A stretch of DNA of 64,000 bases from Acidipila rosea (GCF_004339725.1 NZ_SMGK01000001.1:1054001-1118000); one strand, 5' to 3'. Counted from the stretch's first letter, positions 1 to 9,447 are shown. Numbers and translations: made by a program. The notes: generated from the letters alone by a model not told the origin.

Positions 1-1245
<1,245 letters not shown>

Positions 1246-1590
1246 AATGTCTCTTTGATTCGCTCTATGGTAACAAACGGGCGCCAGTGATCGGTAAAGT
1301 CAGGCTTAGAACTTTACAACGAGGTCTGCCCGCTGCCAACCTCTACGAGGTGTTCGCCAGTCAGTGCAGGTGGATGAATGACACTGCCTCTGAATCAGGC
1401 ATGACTCGGCGTGTTCCCCGGCAGACATTGCGAATAATAACCGTACTCCCGTTCGGCGTAATCGCTATTCAGTTCGCAACTGCATGGCTCGTAACCCGTC
1501 CAGTCAATTGGCTCTGAGTACCGCTTCCAGGCTATCCCCAACGAGACTGCCTCCAGGAGTGAGGTTGCCAATTTTGCGTCGCAAATGCAA
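1246..1590. other. Gap without recognisable gene
   Basis: This 345 bp stretch upstream of hsdM shows no reading frame with family resemblance or a credible ribosome site on either strand. It presumably holds the hsdM promoter; I could not identify convincing -35/-10 boxes. Confidence 0.5.
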
Positions 1591-1830
1591 TCAATCCGGA
1601 ATCCGGACAGACACTTCAGGAACGCCTTTTTCTATACTCCGCCACGGGACCTTCAACGGGATTACTCGTTTCCCCAGCCGAGCCTTTGTCTTGGCGTAGC
1701 CTCCGTCCCAGTTTCTCCTTCCGCATTTTCGACACTGCGGAGGCTTCTCGTCGGCTCGCGCCTGCCACTCGTAACGGCAGTCGATAAAATCGCAGCGCCA
1801 AAACCGCACGGCTTTCTGGAATTCACTCAT
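1591..1830 (-). CDS. Small zinc-ribbon protein, hypothetical
   Basis: A 79-residue protein with four cysteines arranged as a zinc ribbon (C13-x4-C18 and C33-x2-C36, in the context WRCDFIDC and PQCRKCG). The cysteine spacing and the Trp/Arg-rich surroundings suggest a metal-stabilised nucleic-acid or protein-binding fold. The function is not recognisable. The ribosome site is weak (AAAGG about 12 bases upstream). It lies between hsdM and the small genes of the integrase segment and is transcribed in the same direction as hsdM. A spurious frame remains possible, but the paired CxnC motifs argue for a real gene. Confidence 0.55.
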   Translation of the reverse strand: MSEFQKAVRFWRCDFIDCRYEWQARADEKPPQCRKCGRRNWDGGYAKTKARLGKRVIPLKVPWRSIEKGVPEVSVRIPD

Positions 1831-2122
1831 TGTCTGCTTTGACCTTTGACAATTCAGAAATCAGCTAAGGAAGGTCGGAACTCTATCTCATTTTTCATTC
1901 AAAACCGAACAGAACTTGCGCGTCCGTCTATATGTCATTATCAAGGAATTCAGGCCCCAAATGTCCAGTCCCTATAATTTTCTAGTAAACACTGAAAAAT
2001 CCGCATATCGTTACTATTCTGCCGGTTCTCGCAGCTCTTAATTTCTATAAAATCGGGTGCGAAAAAAATATTCCACAAAGAAAATTTCTACACTTGGCAT
2101 TAGGTACTGCTATGCGCGCCAT
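1831..2122. other. AT-rich intergenic stretch
   Basis: About 290 bp, clearly richer in A+T than its surroundings (poly-A and poly-T runs around 2060-2100). No gene is visible. It could hold promoters for the minus-strand zinc-ribbon/hsdM genes, and the base shift fits horizontally acquired DNA. Confidence 0.4.
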
Positions 2123-2377
2123 TTATGCTTCCCCACCCCTGGTCCGTCGACCGGCATATTCACTTCGTTCAGGGGGCCGACAGCCCGGCTTGTCGTTCTT
2201 TGATGACATGCGATAAAAGATGCAGCCGGACGGCAGCACTTTTTGTGAGTAGCTGGTCACCCTGCCAAGCAGTCTGCTCGATGTTGCTTTTTGGTGCGGG
2301 AGCTTCGCGAAACAAGCCCCGAACTTTTCACGTTCAAGCCGTTCAGCTTCCTGAATGTATGTTTCTGGATTCATCAT
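2123..2377 (-). CDS. Small hypothetical protein
   Basis: An 84-residue basic protein beginning MMNPETYIQEAERLEREKFG, preceded by a good ribosome site (TGGAGA, 6-7 bases upstream). The first half looks helical; the C-terminus is rich in Arg, Pro and Gly. I recognise no family. It is the last gene of the leftward series excisionase-like / winged-helix protein / small genes and is likely part of that mobile-element operon. Confidence 0.45.
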   Translation of the reverse strand: MMNPETYIQEAERLEREKFGACFAKLPHQKATSSRLLGRVTSYSQKVLPSGCIFYRMSSKNDKPGCRPPERSEYAGRRTRGGEA

Positions 2378-2476
2378 AAAGTTCTCCAGGTCTCACAATC
2401 GGCGGGGTGCAAGCGATGTGCTCTTTTCCGACGGTTGGAGGTGATATTACTTTCTTTCACTTTCTTTGATAATCAC

Positions 2477-2623
2477 TTACCGGCATAGCCGCTTTGACAC
2501 CCCTTGAAGCTCGTTGAGACTCATTGATGAACGTTGATGCCTCTCCATCAACTGTCTGGTATCAAGCTCCATAGAGAGCTGCGCGCCGCGAGCATCTGCC
2601 TTCGGCATTTTGACCCATGCCAT
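2477..2623 (-). CDS. Very small hypothetical protein overlapping the winged-helix gene
   Basis: A 48-residue frame beginning MAWVKMPKADARGAQLSMEL, with a GGAGA ribosome site 7 bases upstream of the ATG. It overlaps the 3' end of the preceding gene (ending 2562) by 62 bp in another frame. The ribosome site and its place in a compact leftward operon are the only support; there is no family match. Confidence 0.3.
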   Translation of the reverse strand: MAWVKMPKADARGAQLSMELDTRQLMERHQRSSMSLNELQGVSKRLCR

Positions 2624-3635
2624 GGTAAGTCTCCAGCCATTTATGGCCCGAGACGTATAGCTGGGCATGCCAGGCGGCCGTGCGGGTTGTGTGGGGCCGA
2701 TACCGCAGTCTCGCAATCCCTACCATCTGCACGTCGGGAAGGGTGACAATCACCGGACAAAGATGCCGGTATCCGCTATTTTCGGCCCGCTCCAACGCCG
2801 ACTCAATACACATTTCGCGCGCAGCTGAGTCGGCGGCGTAGGCTATTTCCCTTTCAAGCGGGTCTTCGTCGCTGCCGCCGGTACCGTAGGGATGGATAGA
2901 TTCGGCCGACATCGAACTGTTTTCAACTATATGTGGCACGAAGGTCAACAGGCCCATCTGCTCAAGTAGGGCGACACTTTCCCACACTGGCGATGGCGCG
3001 TCAGCTTGGCGGGGCTCCAGGTGCTGATGGGGTGCAAAAAGGCCCTCCCACGAGAGACTTTTTGTTTCAGGCAGAAATCCCCAAATGACATGAGCTCCGT
3101 ATTCTCCTATTTTTTTGCGCTGATATCGCATCCGAATTAGCTCTGGGCGGATCCCGCCGTAATCGCGTAGGTTATGGGCTTCATAGAACTCCACAAACAG
3201 GCGCAACGCCAAGAGGTTACCAGCACTACGCAGTCGTTGCAGCGGTGATGCTTCGTGTCCGGCACCCATCACTATGCTGTTCGGGAGCCATATTTTTGCG
3301 GACTCGACAATAATGGCTTCGAGGGTACTCGCGTTTCCGTTCAGCGACGCGGCGTCGTATGGAGTGAGGTCATAGCGTGGCCGCTGTGATGTATAACCGT
3401 CTGCCGGTTGGATTAGCCCATTGGCGATCAGATTAGCTATCGCCCTCTTGGCTTGCTCCCAACTGATCCCTGCATATGTTCGCAAGGCTTGGGTCGACCA
3501 CCTGGTCTGTACGTTGTCTCGCCCCGTTCCACACGCAAGCACCAAATATGCGACAGCTTCGTTCATGCCGAGGGCACACAATTTTGACCATATTCCGCGA
3601 TCAACACGGAAAAAGGATCCCCGCCCGGTGCTCAT
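2562..3635 (-). CDS. Winged-helix mobile-element protein of unknown function
   Basis: A 357-residue protein. Residues about 15-85 read as a winged-helix module (a run of short helices through WSTQALRTYAGISWEQAKRA, then a turn and NGLIQPADGY), as in plasmid or ICE replication and regulatory proteins. The remainder has no motif I recognise. Its ATG overlaps the stop of the upstream excisionase-like gene by 4 bp (ATGA), so the two are translationally coupled. Coupling to a small HTH protein near an integrase suggests a role in replication, partition or control of the element. No catalytic residues can be assigned. Confidence 0.6.
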   Translation of the reverse strand: MSTGRGSFFRVDRGIWSKLCALGMNEAVAYLVLACGTGRDNVQTRWSTQALRTYAGISWEQAKRAIANLIANGLIQPADGYTSQRPRYDLTPYDAASLNGNASTLEAIIVESAKIWLPNSIVMGAGHEASPLQRLRSAGNLLALRLFVEFYEAHNLRDYGGIRPELIRMRYQRKKIGEYGAHVIWGFLPETKSLSWEGLFAPHQHLEPRQADAPSPVWESVALLEQMGLLTFVPHIVENSSMSAESIHPYGTGGSDEDPLEREIAYAADSAAREMCIESALERAENSGYRHLCPVIVTLPDVQMVGIARLRYRPHTTRTAAWHAQLYVSGHKWLETYHGMGQNAEGRCSRRAALYGA

Positions 3636-3847
3636 GCCGACTCCTTTGGGCGGTTGCTCAACCGCGGCCGCTCGGATTCGCGGATGATGCGATCCAGCTC
3701 TTGCCGAGAGATCATCAGCCGGCTGCCGAATTTGTGCGACGCGATCCGGCCAGCATAGGCCCAGGATCTAAGGGTCCATACGGAGACATTCAGCCGTTCT
3801 GCGCCCTGCTGGACGGTAAGGAATTGGTGCTGGTTGATGGTTTGCAT
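3632..3847 (-). CDS. Excisionase-like helix-turn-helix protein
   Basis: A 71-residue protein with the MerR-like/HTH_17 excisionase fold: FLTVQQGAERLNVSVWTLRS forms the helix-turn-helix and the following AGRIASHKFGSRLMI is the wing that contacts DNA. Such proteins bend DNA at att sites to direct excision, or act as small regulators. It sits divergently from the zinc-finger/integrase pair, with a short AT-rich promoter gap (3848-3913) between them. That is the usual place for a recombination directionality factor. It overlaps the winged-helix gene by 4 bp. Confidence 0.8.
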   Translation of the reverse strand: MQTINQHQFLTVQQGAERLNVSVWTLRSWAYAGRIASHKFGSRLMISRQELDRIIRESERPRLSNRPKESA

Positions 3848-3913
3848 AGCACGGATAATGCAGCAAAGATTTCATCGGATCTACGCTAGTTTGGTTCATT
3901 TAGTATATGCTAA

Positions 3914-4741
3914 GTGCATCACTTTATGCATGGTGCTGCTTTGGGCGGGATAGGGAAGAAAGAAGAGGTTGTCGGAGCAGTTGTGAATCTACTCAACCTC
4001 CGGGTGGAGGAGACTGCCCTCATGTTTATTCGCCTGTCTCCCGAGGGTTTTGGCGCTTCGGAGTCACTGGCGCAAGCGGGGGCCGCATTTCACAAAACTC
4101 TTCATCGCGCTTTCGATCAATGGATTGCAAGCGGCAAATCCGGAATGGATAAAACAGTGGAGGCGCCATTCGACAGGAGCGTGAGCACTGTTCCTGCTGG
4201 TTATTCACAGCCACTTTCTGATGACCTGAATGACTGGTTGGTGCGGAACGGGCTGCCACAATCAGTGGATGCAAGCGGCCAGCGAGTAAATCCAGAACCC
4301 TTCGTAGATTTCCGGAAGCTCAAGGGCGCTCCCCGATTGACTGGCCGGGACTTTGCCCTCTTCTGGTTCTTGCACTTCATGGAATCACCTTTCCGCTACC
4401 AGTTGGCGCGTTGCAGCAATCCAGACTGCGGAGCGTATTTTGCCTATGGCCGCAAGCCTCGGCGCTTGATTAAACGGGGTGCATACTGCGCGAACTGCAA
4501 GGGTAATGGAGCGGCGCTCCGGCGTGACTTGAGCCGGAGCCGTAAGATGTCCTTCCTGCTTGATGCGGCTGCCAAGGCCTGGGCTGAGTGGAAGCAATCA
4601 AGGCAAAATCCAGATCGGAGTGAATGGGTCGCTCGGCAGGTGAACAAGCGATGCAGGACGGAAATCCGACGCAGGTGGGTTACTCAGCACATAAAAGAGA
4701 TTCTGGAGAGAGTGGAGGCGCAAGGCGATGCCAAAGGCTAG
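3914..4741 (+). CDS. CGNR-like zinc-finger protein
   Basis: A 275-residue protein whose C-terminal third carries a treble-clef/CGNR-like zinc finger: CSNPDCGAYF, a basic KPRRLIKRG stretch, then YCANCKG. A long basic helix follows. The N-terminal 140 residues match no family I know. It overlaps the integrase start by 14 bp, so the two are coupled and probably work together, perhaps as an integrase accessory factor or repressor. The start is uncertain: GTG at 3914 gives the longest form, ATG at 3926 is also possible, and neither has a clear ribosome site. Resemblance to CGNR-type regulators is by motif only. Confidence 0.6.
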   Translation: MHHFMHGAALGGIGKKEEVVGAVVNLLNLRVEETALMFIRLSPEGFGASESLAQAGAAFHKTLHRAFDQWIASGKSGMDKTVEAPFDRSVSTVPAGYSQPLSDDLNDWLVRNGLPQSVDASGQRVNPEPFVDFRKLKGAPRLTGRDFALFWFLHFMESPFRYQLARCSNPDCGAYFAYGRKPRRLIKRGAYCANCKGNGAALRRDLSRSRKMSFLLDAAAKAWAEWKQSRQNPDRSEWVARQVNKRCRTEIRRRWVTQHIKEILERVEAQGDAKG

Positions 4742-5846
4742 AGAGCGGGACGGAGTATTTCAGCGTAAAGACCGTGGCGGCTGGTGGATTTCCTATATCG
4801 ACGCCTCCGGCCAGCGTCGTAAGGAAAAAGTAGTTGCACATACGCGGACGCAAGCTCTCAAGGTGCTCTCAGCCGTCAAAACACGCACTGAGCGCGATAA
4901 GGTGCTCGGAGTCAAAGCAGCATCCGAGATCACCACAACGGAACTGCTGGCGCGCTTTAAGCGCCATCAGAAAACGCGCCTGCGTTCCACCACGTTCGAG
5001 CGGTTAGAGGGGATTCTGAAAACGTTAAAGGCGAATCTGCCAGAACTGGCCAAGGAAATAACCCGGAAGACGGTTGCGGACTTTATCTCGAAACGAGCAG
5101 AAACGGTATCGGCGGGGACGATTCAGAAGGAAGTGACCACCCTCAAGCACGCTCTTAAGCTGGCGGTGGAGTGGGAATTATTGCAACGCAATGTCGCCCA
5201 AGGGGCGAAGATGCCGAAGGCTCCAGAAGGGCGTACACGCTATCTCTCGCCATCGGAGTTGAAGACGGCTCTCGAGGCCGCACCGGAATGGATGCGGCTT
5301 CCGCTGGCGCTCGCTGCCTTCACAGGAATGCGCCGCGGAGAACTGCTCTCGCTCCGCTGGACGGATGTTGACTTGGAAAACCGCAGACTCTACCTGCGAG
5401 AAACAAAGAATGGCAGCCTTCGCGTGCTTCCTTTGAATGAACTGGCCTTTCGGCTGTTGGCAAATCTTCCGCAAAGCACACCAGGTGATCTTGTACTCGA
5501 TGGCTTGGACGGACAAAAACTCAGCGTTTACACGCGTAGGCTGTTTCAGGGACTTGGGATTCAGGATGCGTCCTTCCATTCCCTCCGGCACACGGCAGCA
5601 AGCTGGCTGGTGATGGGCGGCGTAGACCTGTACGCGGTGGGCCAATTGCTCGGACATCGCACTCCACGCATGACACAGCGATATGCGCATCTTTCGCCGT
5701 CCTACATGGCGGGAGCCGTCGGGAAATTGGACACAGTTTTTGAAGGGGTGATGCCGGAACGTGCAGTAGATTCCTCTACGTTCGTCCCCGTAGAGTCCCC
5801 GCAACTTGTAGGAGTAACGGCTGTCATGTCTAAGTTGTTGAATTAA
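4728..5846 (+). CDS. int: Tyrosine recombinase (integrase)
   Basis: A 372-residue site-specific recombinase. The N-terminus has an AP2-like arm-binding domain (to about residue 60), then a SAM-like core-binding domain (about 65-155), then the catalytic domain. All catalytic residues are visible: Arg202 in TGMRRGEL, Lys about 227, His284 and Arg287 in HSLRH, His310 in LLGH, and nucleophile Tyr319 in MTQRYAHL. The gene stops two bases before a tRNA-Glu 3' half-site, the typical geometry of an integrase next to its own attachment core. It is coupled to the upstream zinc-finger gene by a 14-bp overlap. The protein appears intact. Confidence 0.95.
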   Translation: MPKARERDGVFQRKDRGGWWISYIDASGQRRKEKVVAHTRTQALKVLSAVKTRTERDKVLGVKAASEITTTELLARFKRHQKTRLRSTTFERLEGILKTLKANLPELAKEITRKTVADFISKRAETVSAGTIQKEVTTLKHALKLAVEWELLQRNVAQGAKMPKAPEGRTRYLSPSELKTALEAAPEWMRLPLALAAFTGMRRGELLSLRWTDVDLENRRLYLRETKNGSLRVLPLNELAFRLLANLPQSTPGDLVLDGLDGQKLSVYTRRLFQGLGIQDASFHSLRHTAASWLVMGGVDLYAVGQLLGHRTPRMTQRYAHLSPSYMAGAVGKLDTVFEGVMPERAVDSSTFVPVESPQLVGVTAVMSKLLN

Positions 5847-5847
5847 T

Positions 5848-5892
5848 TGGCGTCCCCGACGGGATTTGAACCCGTGTTATCGCCGTGAAAGT
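5848..5892 (-). other. tRNA-Glu 3' half: attachment (att) core
   Basis: On the minus strand these bases spell the 3' half of tRNA-Glu(TTC): anticodon loop CTTTCAC, the 3' anticodon arm, a T-arm with GGGTTCAAATCCC, and the acceptor end GGGGACGCCA. The 5' half is absent; bases 5893-5940 do not complete the D-arm or the 5' side of the anticodon stem. This is therefore an att core rather than a functional tRNA. It directly follows the integrase gene. Since the non-tRNA flank lies on the 5' side of the core, the geometry fits attP (circular form or plasmid), attR, or a tandem junction, not the tRNA-restoring attL. Confidence 0.85.
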
Positions 5893-6020
5893 CTCCAGAA
5901 CTGAGGTAACTTGTTGACTCTAGTGGGACGGGTGGCTCCCTCAGTCCCTCTTTAGCCCTCTCGGCGCACAGTATTGGACGTCAATTGGACGGCAATGTCG
6001 ATGCGCTGTCACGCCACTTC

Positions 6021-6641
6021 TCACCATCCCGCTGGCTTGGCAAACGTGCCCTTCCGGTCGATCAGCGTCCGCGGAAACTGGCTGGAAGCGAGATCTCCCT
6101 GCCGGATGCGCTTGATGAAGGTCGCATACTGGCGGAGTTCCCGGCTGTGAAATTGATGCGGGTTGAGGACTCCGACCGGCAGCCCAATCTCCTGGGCGAC
6201 GATGCGTACCGGCTCCGCCAGATCGGAGTCGTTTGTGATGAGAACCGCCACCTCGAACCGTTTCGTGTAGGCGTCCCGCAACAGGTGGGACGCGAGATTC
6301 ACATCCGAGCCCTTCTCCTCTGTCTTGTCCACCCATACCTTCTGCGCAGGCGTGACGTCGGTTAAATACATCGGAACCGAATGCGTCAGGAAGTGCCCGT
6401 ACTTGATGTGCAGGTTCGGAACCGTTTTGAGCGCCCGAATATAGAGACCTTGATCGTGGGCCGAGGAGGGGTTGTACGTCCTCGAACTGACGCGCGCCGT
6501 GAAGTAGTGCAGTTCCTGGATTGTGTCTTCGGGGAGCAAAGTTTGCGCGAGCTTGCCCAGATCCAGCCATTTGTAGGGAGTCCGCTTCAGGGCACCGTAA
6601 TAGAGATTGAATCCATCGACATAAATGTTTACGATCGCCAC
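6021..6641 (-). CDS. NYN-domain (LabA/PIN-like) RNase-family protein
   Basis: A 206-residue protein of the NYN/LabA group of PIN-like nucleases. Acidic metal-binding residues lie in YVDGFNLYYG near the N-terminus, in EEKGSDVNLASHLL in the middle, and in VLITNDSDLAEPVR. The family is predicted to cut RNA, with some members in phage or plasmid conflict. I chose GTG at 6641 because GGAGG lies about 7 bases upstream; a longer GTG start at 6671 exists. The gene stands alone next to the att core, with a strong hairpin upstream separating it from the HxlR gene. Confidence 0.85.
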   Translation of the reverse strand: MAIVNIYVDGFNLYYGALKRTPYKWLDLGKLAQTLLPEDTIQELHYFTARVSSRTYNPSSAHDQGLYIRALKTVPNLHIKYGHFLTHSVPMYLTDVTPAQKVWVDKTEEKGSDVNLASHLLRDAYTKRFEVAVLITNDSDLAEPVRIVAQEIGLPVGVLNPHQFHSRELRQYATFIKRIRQGDLASSQFPRTLIDRKGTFAKPAGW

Positions 6642-6732
6642 TGCCCCCTCCTCAATTCTCGACCTTGACACAGAAGGGTGTACCTGTAGAATTGTAGTAG
6701 AAACTCCCCCTGCCCCTCGGTGGGCAGGAAGC

Positions 6733-6758
6733 GAGGCCAGCCTGCAAGGGCTGGCCTC
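6733..6758. terminator. Strong hairpin, probable terminator
   Basis: A perfect 10-bp inverted repeat (GAGGCCAGCC / GGCTGGCCTC) with a 6-base loop, followed on the plus strand by TGTTTTC. It lies between the HxlR gene and the NYN gene, both on the minus strand. On the minus strand there is no real T-run, so it may instead be an attenuator or insulating structure. Confidence 0.55.
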
Positions 6759-6788
6759 AGTGTTTTCGGGGAAGTAGTGCTTTCAGCG

Positions 6789-7346
6789 TCAACTTGCCCT
6801 TTCCTGTGCCCGACCGATATACCGGTCTGTCGCATTGTCGGCGGGATTCAGGTGCTGAAAAGACGGCCTTGCGGTCGGAGATTCCGTCCGAGGGGGCTCT
6901 GAGTAATCCGCACTCCATGTCATGAGTATCTGCAGGAGGCGCGAGACAGCTTGGCCACGCGAATTCGATAGCGAGTATTCGACATGCGGTACTTTCCCGC
7001 TCAGGTCGGTGCGAACGATCAGCCCATCCCGTTCCATCTGGCGGAGGTGCTGGGTCAGCATCTTCTTCGACGCCTGCGGGAAGAGTCGGCGAAGTTCGCC
7101 GGGCCGCGTCGGCCCTTGCTGAAGCCGACAAAGAATGCCAATCTTCCATTTTCCCTGAAGCAACGCCAGCGCAAATCGGATCGCGGCTTGTTCCTGAGCT
7201 GAAAACTGGCGGCCTTCCGAAATTGCATGGTGTGTGGGTTGCGACGGACGGAGACGGCTCAGTCCACGACCCATTGCGGCTGTGGGGATATGCCTGTAGC
7301 CGACTTTAGTCCCATCGGAATTGTCCTCAACCGCCGTTCTCGCCAC
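6789..7346 (-). CDS. HxlR-family transcriptional regulator
   Basis: A 185-residue protein whose central 90 residues form the HxlR winged helix: LLQGKWKIGILCRLQQGPTR, then PGELRRLFP, a recognition helix with KKMLTQHLRQMERDGLI, and the wing (GKVPHVEYSLS). HxlR proteins are dimeric repressors or activators that often sense aldehydes, quinones or oxidants; a cysteine is present in the first core helix. The N-terminal 45 residues are unusual. The annotated start is GTG; ATG at 7274 is a plausible shorter start and neither has a good ribosome site. No obvious target lies adjacent on the same strand. Confidence 0.85.
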   Translation of the reverse strand: MARTAVEDNSDGTKVGYRHIPTAAMGRGLSRLRPSQPTHHAISEGRQFSAQEQAAIRFALALLQGKWKIGILCRLQQGPTRPGELRRLFPQASKKMLTQHLRQMERDGLIVRTDLSGKVPHVEYSLSNSRGQAVSRLLQILMTWSADYSEPPRTESPTARPSFQHLNPADNATDRYIGRAQERAS

Positions 7347-7552
7347 ACAACACCGCCGCTATTCGACATGGGCGGACTTGCTCACTGCCTCGCCGGAGTC
7401 AATCCCTGAGAGGCGTGTTCCGTAATTACTAAAGGCATCTACAGAAGCGACTTGGGGCATGGAAATTGGAATTGTTTTCATCGCGGCGGCAAACTCCTCG
7501 CCTATACTTCTGGATAACTGGTGGTCAATCCCCCTCGGGCAGATGCTCGCCT

Positions 7553-8122
7553 ATGCCGCCAAATGGTCCTCGCTGGCAAGATCGGACGTGGAGTTGGGCC
7601 TATTCGACCGGGCATCCAGCTTCTGATCGGGTGCTGGAGGCCGCTGCCCAGGTAGCGTGGCCTTACGCTCTCCTTTGCGCCTGGACCTACCTGAACGACC
7701 ACGATGCCGCGCACGACCTCATGGATCATGCTGTCCACAATGCGGCTGATTACCTCGGACGACACCCGAATGCACCTCAAGACAAATTGACGGCGCGTGT
7801 GAAGAGCGTCCTTCGCCGTCGTGCGAAACAACTTGCGGCGAAGCGCAGCCGCGAGCTTTTGCATGGCTCGCTTGACGATTTGGAGCCGGTGTACGCTGAA
7901 CGGCCTGAGATAGAGCAGCGCGTATATGCTAGGGAGCTATTAGCGCGACTGTCCCCGTTTGCCAACTCGATTGTTCATTGGCGCTGGCTAGGATATTCGT
8001 GGCGGGAGATCGCGAAGCAATTGGATATGGACCACACGGCGGTACGCCGCGCATACTTTCGGGAGTTAGAATCGGTTCTTCAGAACCTCTCCCGGTCTGG
8101 AGATTCTCCACGATGCGAGTGA
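7553..8122 (+). CDS. Small sigma-70-like regulator (region-4 HTH)
   Basis: A protein of about 189 residues. The C-terminal half reads as sigma region 4 (LLARLSPFANSIVHWRWLGY, then SWREIAKQLDMDHTAVRRAY), a helix-turn-helix that would bind a -35 element. The N-terminal half is helical, where region 2 should be, but I see no clear region 2 signature. The next gene starts 10 bp before this one stops and encodes a ZAS-type anti-sigma protein, which strongly supports a sigma role. The start is uncertain: ATG 7553 is used, a TTG at 7466 gives a longer form, and none has a convincing ribosome site. Confidence 0.65.
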   Translation: MPPNGPRWQDRTWSWAYSTGHPASDRVLEAAAQVAWPYALLCAWTYLNDHDAAHDLMDHAVHNAADYLGRHPNAPQDKLTARVKSVLRRRAKQLAAKRSRELLHGSLDDLEPVYAERPEIEQRVYARELLARLSPFANSIVHWRWLGYSWREIAKQLDMDHTAVRRAYFRELESVLQNLSRSGDSPRCE

Positions 8123-8811
8123 ATCTGCGGTGGCCCTCACGAGCCGAGGACCGTTTTGAGAAATGGATCGAGCAACGTCATCAAGAGCGGGTGCTCGCAG
8201 GTGAGACGACACCGCGAGGTCCCTGCCCTGACGAAGCCTTCCTGCGCGACCTGGCCCGCAAGTCCAAACGGATCGCACTCTCCGATCCGCGAGTCGATCA
8301 CGCCGCAACCTGTCCTGTCTGTATGCGTCGTCTATTGACGATGCGGCGCGAGCATCAGTCGCGGCGGCAAAAGCTGGTGTTCGTAACCACTGTTGCGACG
8401 TGTGTCGTCATTGCAGCGGTCATCACGGTTGCTCGACACGAGATGGAGAAGCGTTCGTTGGCCGCAAATAGCGCAGTGGTCGCCGAAACGGTCAATCTGT
8501 GGGATGCTGGCGCATTTCGAGGCCAGCAGCCGGGCCAATTGCAGTCCGTCACGCTGCCTGCCGCTCGTGTTCGGCTAACGATCATCCTGCCACGCTTCAG
8601 TTCCCCTGGCCAATATGTCGTGGCCGTCACGCATGGTCCAGATGGAAGCGGATTAGTTACCGAGGCCGCCACTCTCGCCAACAATCGAGGACAGCAGGAA
8701 ACGCTATCGGTCAATCTCGATTTACGGCGTGCCCATGCCGGACAATACTACCTATCGACGACGCATGAGCAGGATCAGGCGTCGTACTACTATCCGCTTC
8801 AGATCAGGTAG
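8113..8811 (+). CDS. Membrane-anchored ZAS-type anti-sigma factor
   Basis: A 232-residue protein. Residues 63-70 contain the zinc anti-sigma signature H-x3-C-x2-C (HAATCPVC). Residues about 88-107 form one transmembrane helix, and the following 120 residues are probably an extracytoplasmic beta-rich sensor domain. Zinc anti-sigma proteins hold their partner sigma at the membrane until a signal releases it. The ATG at 8113 overlaps the sigma-like gene, so the pair is co-translated. A longer upstream start overlapping the sigma frame is unlikely. The signal is unknown. Confidence 0.7.
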   Translation: MRVNLRWPSRAEDRFEKWIEQRHQERVLAGETTPRGPCPDEAFLRDLARKSKRIALSDPRVDHAATCPVCMRRLLTMRREHQSRRQKLVFVTTVATCVVIAAVITVARHEMEKRSLAANSAVVAETVNLWDAGAFRGQQPGQLQSVTLPAARVRLTIILPRFSSPGQYVVAVTHGPDGSGLVTEAATLANNRGQQETLSVNLDLRRAHAGQYYLSTTHEQDQASYYYPLQIR

Positions 8812-9237
8812 CCACGCATTTTCGTTGATAGATTATGAGATATGGGACATCGATGAGCCCACTGTCCTGTTACCCTCATTTGAGCCCCCGGACCGTCAGC
8901 CCGCAACGTTCCGTGGCACTTCCCGCTCGCAGCCTCGTAGAGGAGAACCATTGATCAGTGCATAGGGCATGTCCATGTTCCTCTTGTCTTTGAATTTCGC
9001 ATTCGAGGCGTCGGCCGAGGGATTGCAGAATTGAGCTTGCGTTTCCGGGCGCGTCGATCCCTAGCAGAGGGCACCCAGCAAAACCGGACGACAAGGAAAT
9101 AAGAACTGCGAATCCGAGAAGTAGTCCTCACGCGCAAGCACCTGTCCCGCCGCTGTACTCCAATCCAAATTTACAGGCGTTTTGAACGCATTGCGTCGGC
9201 CCAGGATGCGTCCAGGCCTTACGCATCTGCCGCAAGT
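8812..9237. other. Gap without recognisable gene
   Basis: About 425 bp downstream of the anti-sigma gene with no credible coding frame. It ends in debris of a PAP2-like gene, so it may be decayed coding sequence. Confidence 0.4.
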
Positions 9238-9447
9238 ATGTCACCAGTGCGCCGAGTGTTGCTATCCAGAATGGCACCAATGTGCGGCATCACGCACATT
9301 GTTCGCTGCGTTCAGGACCTTGGCGAGGACGACAAAGGCATCTTCACCAGCCCGCTGTACATGCGCGCCAAAGATGCCTATTGGCTGATGCCGTTGGGCG
9401 CTCCTACGGGACTGGCGTTTGCCAAATACTTGGGGCGAAGAGCGTGA
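9238..9447 (+). pseudogene. Remnant of a PAP2-like phosphatase gene (N-terminal piece)
   Basis: The frame encodes LGEDDKGIFTSPLYMRAKDA followed by a short hydrophobic segment, reminiscent of the N-terminal part of acidobacterial PAP2-superfamily membrane phosphatases (DQK-IWTSP-like motif, then the first membrane helix). It stops after about 69 residues, before any catalytic motif, so it would be a non-functional fragment. The match is from memory of the family and weak. Confidence 0.35.

Noticed and set aside
5848..5940. A complete tRNA-Glu gene
   Set aside because: The 3' half is clear but the 5' strand of the acceptor and anticodon stems is not present upstream; only a half-site remains.
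5941..6005. Remnant of a second integrase C-terminus on the minus strand
   Set aside because: A short frame (reading IDIAVQLTSNTVRREG, then stop) looks vaguely like an integrase tail, but it is too short and lacks any catalytic motif.
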